A DNA stretch of 40,808 nucleotides, taken from positions 1-40,808 of the forward strand of contig JAGBAI010000104.1 of NCBI GenBank assembly GCA_017939025.1. The letters run 5' to 3'. A model generated the notes under the pieces. That model made no database searches, was not told where the DNA came from, and worked only from the letters and a program-made list of their open reading frames with translations. Origin of the DNA: Oscillospiraceae bacterium (GTDB taxonomy: Bacteria > Bacillota_A > Clostridia > Oscillospirales > Oscillospiraceae). The stretch's first letter is position 1, and each line of letters opens with the position of its first letter. Below are positions 37,880 through 40,808 of this stretch, piece by piece. Made by a program: the position numbers and the translations under genes.

Positions 37880-39469
37880 ATGAAGCTTACTGACATTCTG
37901 AGCGATTCCTTCAATCCCCAGGAATGGGAAGCGAAGGGCTATGAGCTGCCTAAGTATGACCTGAAGGCCGTTAAGGAAAAAACCTACAACGAGCCCACTT
38001 GGGTGCACTTCGGCGCCGGCAATATTTTCCGTGCTTTCACCGCAGCTGTCTTGAATGACGTTCTGAACAGCGGCAAGTATGACCGTGGTATCGTCGTGGC
38101 CGAAACCTTCGACTACGAGATCATTGACAAGGCATACGCTCCCTACGAGAACCTGTCCCTGCTGGTCTCCCTGAAGTCCACCGGCGATATCGAGAAGAAG
38201 GTCATTGCTTCTGTTGTTGAGAGCATCAAGGCTGACTACCAGTTCGATGCTGACTGGGCCCGTCTGGTTGAGATCTTCCGTAAGCCCTCTCTGCAGATGA
38301 TCTCCTTCACCATCACCGAGAAGGGCTATGGCGTTGCGCCTCACGATCTGGAGCGCGGCATGAAGCCCGTTCTGGCTATGGGTAAGGTCGCTGTTCTGCT
38401 GTACGAGCGCTTCCTGGCCGGTCAGCTGCCTCTGACCGTTCAGTCCATGGACAACTGCTCTCACAACGGCGACAAGGTCAAGGCCGGTGTCATGACCTAC
38501 GTCAACAAGTGGGTTGCTGACGGTCTGGTTCCCGCTGAGTTCGCTGCTTACGTCCAGGATGAGACCAAGGTCACCTTCCCCTGGGCTATGATCGACAAGA
38601 TCACCCCCCGTCCCCACGCTCTGGTTCAGGAAATGCTGGCTGCTGACGGCTTCGAAGACAACTACACCATCGAGACCGATCGACACAGCTTCACCGCTCC
38701 CTTCGTCAACGCTGAAGAGACTCAGTACCTGGTCATCGAAGACCACTACACCAACGGTCGTCCTCCCCTGGATCTGGGCGGCGTTCTGTACACCCAGCGC
38801 GAGACTGTTGACCAGGTTGAGACCATGAAGGTTACCACCTGTCTGAACCCCCTGCACACCGCTATGTCCATCTACGGCTGCATGCTGGGCTATGACCTGA
38901 TCTCCGCTGAGATGAAGGACGAGGATATCCGCGGCTTCATCCAGAAGATAGGCTATATCGAGGCTATGCCTGTCGTCACCGACCCCGGTGTTCTGAATCC
39001 CTATGAGTTCATCGGTGCTGTTCTGAACCGTCGTCTGCCCAACCCCTTCATGCCCGACGCTCCCCAGCGTATCGCCATGGATACCAGCCAGAAGCTGCCC
39101 ATCCGCTTCGGTGAGACTCTGAAGAAGTACCACGAGCGCGGCCTGGATAAGGACAACCTGGTCCTGATCCCCCTGGTGCTGGCTGGTTATGCCCGTTACC
39201 TGAAGGGCATCGACGATGCCGGCAACGCATTCGCTCCTTCTCCCGATCCTCTGCTCTCTGAGCTGCAGGCTATCGTTGCTCCTCTGGAAGTCAAGGAAGG
39301 CGAGCAGGACTTCAGCTGCCTGAAGGCTCTGTATGCCCGTACCGATGTGTTCGGTGTTGACGTCTACGCTCTGGGCCTGGGCGAGAAGATCGAAGGCATG
39401 GTCGCTGAACTGTACGCCGGCCCCGGCGCTGTCCGCAAGACTCTGCACAAGTATGTTTCTGCCCGCTAA
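37880..39469 (+). CDS. uxuB: Mannitol dehydrogenase family oxidoreductase, probable fructuronate reductase
   Basis: A 529-residue NAD-dependent enzyme of the long-chain mannitol dehydrogenase family. By position next to uxuA it is most likely UxuB, reducing D-fructuronate to D-mannonate. The N-terminal Rossmann fold has VHFGAGNIFRAF, the catalytic region MIDKITPRPHALV, then SQKLPIRFGETLKKYHERG. A mannitol or altronate (UxaB) substrate cannot be ruled out by motif. AAGGAG is 10 nt before ATG 37880. Codon use is as biased as in uxuA. An 11-bp GC-rich hairpin with T-run follows. Confidence 0.87.
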   Translation: MKLTDILSDSFNPQEWEAKGYELPKYDLKAVKEKTYNEPTWVHFGAGNIFRAFTAAVLNDVLNSGKYDRGIVVAETFDYEIIDKAYAPYENLSLLVSLKSTGDIEKKVIASVVESIKADYQFDADWARLVEIFRKPSLQMISFTITEKGYGVAPHDLERGMKPVLAMGKVAVLLYERFLAGQLPLTVQSMDNCSHNGDKVKAGVMTYVNKWVADGLVPAEFAAYVQDETKVTFPWAMIDKITPRPHALVQEMLAADGFEDNYTIETDRHSFTAPFVNAEETQYLVIEDHYTNGRPPLDLGGVLYTQRETVDQVETMKVTTCLNPLHTAMSIYGCMLGYDLISAEMKDEDIRGFIQKIGYIEAMPVVTDPGVLNPYEFIGAVLNRRLPNPFMPDAPQRIAMDTSQKLPIRFGETLKKYHERGLDKDNLVLIPLVLAGYARYLKGIDDAGNAFAPSPDPLLSELQAIVAPLEVKEGEQDFSCLKALYARTDVFGVDVYALGLGEKIEGMVAELYAGPGAVRKTLHKYVSAR

Positions 39470-39482
39470 AATATAAAAAATG

Positions 39483-39514
39483 GACTCCGCGGATTTTTCC
39501 GCGGAGTCTTTTTT
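39483..39514 (+). terminator. Terminator of uxuB
   Basis: GACTCCGCGGA (39483-39493) pairs perfectly with TCCGCGGAGTC (39498-39508) around TTTT, then TTTTTT. Confidence 0.93.
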
Positions 39515-39537
39515 ACTGCATGTCTTAGAAATGGAAA

Positions 39538-39565
39538 CAGGGACCGTACCAAAGGACGCTCCCTG
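39538..39565 (-). terminator. Terminator of the ECF S-component gene
   Basis: Minus strand: CAGGGA pairs with TCCCTG, with inner CGTCC / GGTACG (one bulge), followed by TTTCC. It is 8 nt after the stop. Confidence 0.6.
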
Positions 39566-39573
39566 CATTGTTT

Positions 39574-40143
39574 TCATTCAAGTGTCAGATGATTCACTTC
39601 CAGTGCCTTCCGAATGGACACAGCCAGAATGGGAGCAAAGATAATGGCAACCACGGCATTGAAGGTAGTGGCGGGGATTTTGCTGATCACGGTGAGCAGG
39701 GCAGCTTCTGCCGTCAGTCCCTGCTTGAAAATACCGCTCCACCAGTAGGTTTTTGCCAGATACATGGCGGCGTAAGCCAGGGCTCCGGAGGCGGCGGCAA
39801 TGCCTGCTTTGATGGCACCCCAATGTCCCTTCCACAGCAGCATCACCAGACCGGGGAACAGACCGTATGCACCTTTGGTCAGGAAGGTGATCCAGGCTTC
39901 GGAAACATACAGCGGATTGGTCATGTCGTACAGAAAGCTGCCCAGGCCGGCGGCCAGACCGCCCAGCCAGGGTCCCAGCAGGATGCCGGACAGGGCGCAC
40001 ATGATGTTGCCCAGATGGAAGGAAGTGGTACCGGCAATATCGATGGGCATGGTGATGCGGATGGCGGAGCCCACAATGGTCAGAGCAGCCATGAGGGCTG
40101 TCAGTACGATTTTTTTGGTAGAAATGGTCTGTTTCTTTTCCAT
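39574..40143 (-). CDS. ECF transporter S component (substrate unknown)
   Basis: A 189-residue integral membrane protein of the ECF-transporter S-component type, about 6 helices. N-terminal KKIVLTALMAALTIVGSAIRI is the usual helix-1 pattern, followed by IDIAGTTSFHLGNIMCALSGILLGPWLGGLAAGLGSFLYDM, the typical family core. It would bind a vitamin or similar micronutrient and work with a shared EcfAAT module, which is not in the window. AAGGAGG is 8 nt before ATG 40143. A -10 TATAAT is present at 40174-40179 (minus), but the leader is too short for a riboswitch, so the substrate is not revealed. Confidence 0.88.
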   Translation of the reverse strand: MEKKQTISTKKIVLTALMAALTIVGSAIRITMPIDIAGTTSFHLGNIMCALSGILLGPWLGGLAAGLGSFLYDMTNPLYVSEAWITFLTKGAYGLFPGLVMLLWKGHWGAIKAGIAAASGALAYAAMYLAKTYWWSGIFKQGLTAEAALLTVISKIPATTFNAVVAIIFAPILAVSIRKALEVNHLTLE

Positions 40144-40240
40144 AACAGGAACCTCCTTGCTTTTTCTGAACTTATTATAACGAAAACTGGTAATAAATAC
40201 AGTGCCAAAACAGGAATGTAAAATAGGGCCAGTTTGTAAG

Positions 40241-40310
40241 AGTTAGGAGTTAGGAATTAGGAGTTAGGAGTGAAAAGAAATTCCTAACTCCTCACTCCTA
40301 ACTCCTCACT
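40241..40310. repeat. TTAGGAG-type direct and inverted repeat array
   Basis: The left arm 40241-40270 holds four TTAGGA units in tandem. The right arm 40281-40310 is its reverse complement with 26 of 30 matches. The loop is TGAAAAGAAA. It makes a long imperfect hairpin between the divergent ECF gene and nagB. The pattern of short TTAGGAG direct repeats suggests slippage or a dispersed element. Confidence 0.75.
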
Positions 40311-40319
40311 AAAAAATGC

Positions 40320-40348
40320 TGTACATCTGGGACAAAAGGTGCTACAAT
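40320..40348 (+). promoter_or_regulatory. Sigma-A promoter of nagB
   Basis: -35 TGTACA (40320-40325), 17-bp spacer, -10 TACAAT (40343-40348) with TGC extension. Confidence 0.6.
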
Positions 40349-40398
40349 ATCTGATGGGAAAACAAAACAATTTCAACAATCGAAAGGGGAACCTTATC

Positions 40399-40808
40399 AT
40401 GAGACTGATCATTGCCAAGGATTACGCCGATGTCAGCCGGAAGGCTGCAAACATCATCGCCGCCCAGATCCACCTGAAGCCCGACTGCGTGCTGGGTCTG
40501 GCCACCGGTTCCAGCCCTGTGGGTACTTACAAGGAGCTGATCGCCAAGTACGAGTCCGGCGAACTGGATTTCTCCCAGGTCAAAACCGTGAACCTGGACG
40601 AGTATGTGGGCCTGACCAAGGATCACGACCAGAGCTATGCCTATTTCATGCGCTCTAACCTGTTTGACCATGTGAACATCGATCAGGCTAACTGCAATAT
40701 TCCCGACGGCACCAACCCCGACGCTGCTGCTGAGTGCGCCCGTTATGATGCTGTCATCGATGCCTTCGGCGGCGCTGACCTGCAGCTGCTGGGCCTGGGC
40801 CCCAACGG
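40399..40808 (+). CDS. nagB: Glucosamine-6-phosphate deaminase, 3' truncated by the window
   Basis: The first 136 residues of NagB, which turns glucosamine-6-phosphate into fructose-6-phosphate and ammonia. Visible: MRLIIAKDYADVSRKAANII, LGLATGSSPVGTYKELI (phosphate-binding loop), VNLDEYVGL with the catalytic Asp, DQSYAYFMRSNLF, and LLGLGPNG at the window end. AAAGGGG (40383-40389) is 9 nt before ATG 40399. The C-terminal half lies outside the window. Confidence 0.95.
   Translation, partial: MRLIIAKDYADVSRKAANIIAAQIHLKPDCVLGLATGSSPVGTYKELIAKYESGELDFSQVKTVNLDEYVGLTKDHDQSYAYFMRSNLFDHVNIDQANCNIPDGTNPDAAAECARYDAVIDAFGGADLQLLGLGPN

Noticed and set aside
37862..39577. Minus-strand open frame of 571 codons over uxuB
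   Set aside because: It is antisense to a strongly codon-biased uxuB; the biased codons remove stops on the other strand.
40241..40310. CRISPR array
   Set aside because: TTAGGAG units are only 7-8 bp, adjacent, with no unique spacers and no cas genes.

Overview
The window reads as a chromosomal segment of a spore-forming, GC-rich Firmicute of the gut Clostridia (Oscillospirales/Ruminococcaceae type). The reasons are the moderately high GC, strong purine-rich SD sequences (GGAGG), many promoters with an extended -10 (TGnTATAAT), a SpoVAC homologue, a lysine (L-box) riboswitch, LuxS, and gut-Firmicute-style intergenic palindromes. No phage, IS transposase, CRISPR array or rRNA is visible. The species cannot be named from sequence alone.

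Layout. 1-220: two identical tRNA-Thr(GGT) genes and a terminator. 534-2872: an FAH-family hydrolase and a type-B carboxylesterase. 2969-5965: a strong promoter, a lysine riboswitch with its terminator, and a three-gene polar amino acid ABC importer; the riboswitch identifies it as a probable lysine importer. 6278-9638: cell-wall and housekeeping genes murC, ddl and a DUF1934 gene, with a convergent small unknown gene. 9676-13581: two VanW-domain membrane proteins. 13657-17916: mfd and pth. 18084-25340: excision repair (uvrA, uvrB, with mfd nearby), radC, a small membrane protein, and an orphan histidine-kinase-like protein whose phospho-acceptor His is replaced by Gln.

25431-30175: a small membrane protein, a GPH-type sugar symporter divergent from a TetR regulator, and a clan-A glycoside hydrolase resembling GH79. 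30229-32286: a very acidic membrane protein with a polysaccharide-deacetylase-like outer domain that seems to have lost its catalytic residues. 32483-34940: a LURP-one-like gene, luxS, mtnN and a CPBP protease in one run. 34986-36276: spoVAC, then a barstar inhibitor and a barnase-type secreted RNase whose catalytic residues are intact. 36520-39469: uxuA and uxuB, both apparently highly expressed. 39574-40143: an ECF transporter S component. 40399-end: nagB, cut by the window edge.

How the genes fit together. The glycoside hydrolase, GPH symporter, UxuB and UxuA suggest release, uptake and catabolism of glucuronic acid: fructuronate to mannonate by UxuB, then to 2-keto-3-deoxygluconate by UxuA. 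The isomerase UxaC and the KDG enzymes are not in the window. MtnN and LuxS form the S-adenosylhomocysteine to homocysteine/AI-2 route. Mfd, UvrA and UvrB cover transcription-coupled and global nucleotide excision repair. MurC, Ddl and the VanW proteins all concern peptidoglycan. The points most worth a second look are the Cys/Ser difference between the two VanW proteins, the pseudo-deacetylase, the His-less kinase with its 163-bp palindromic element, the barnase/barstar pair and several large intergenic inverted repeats.
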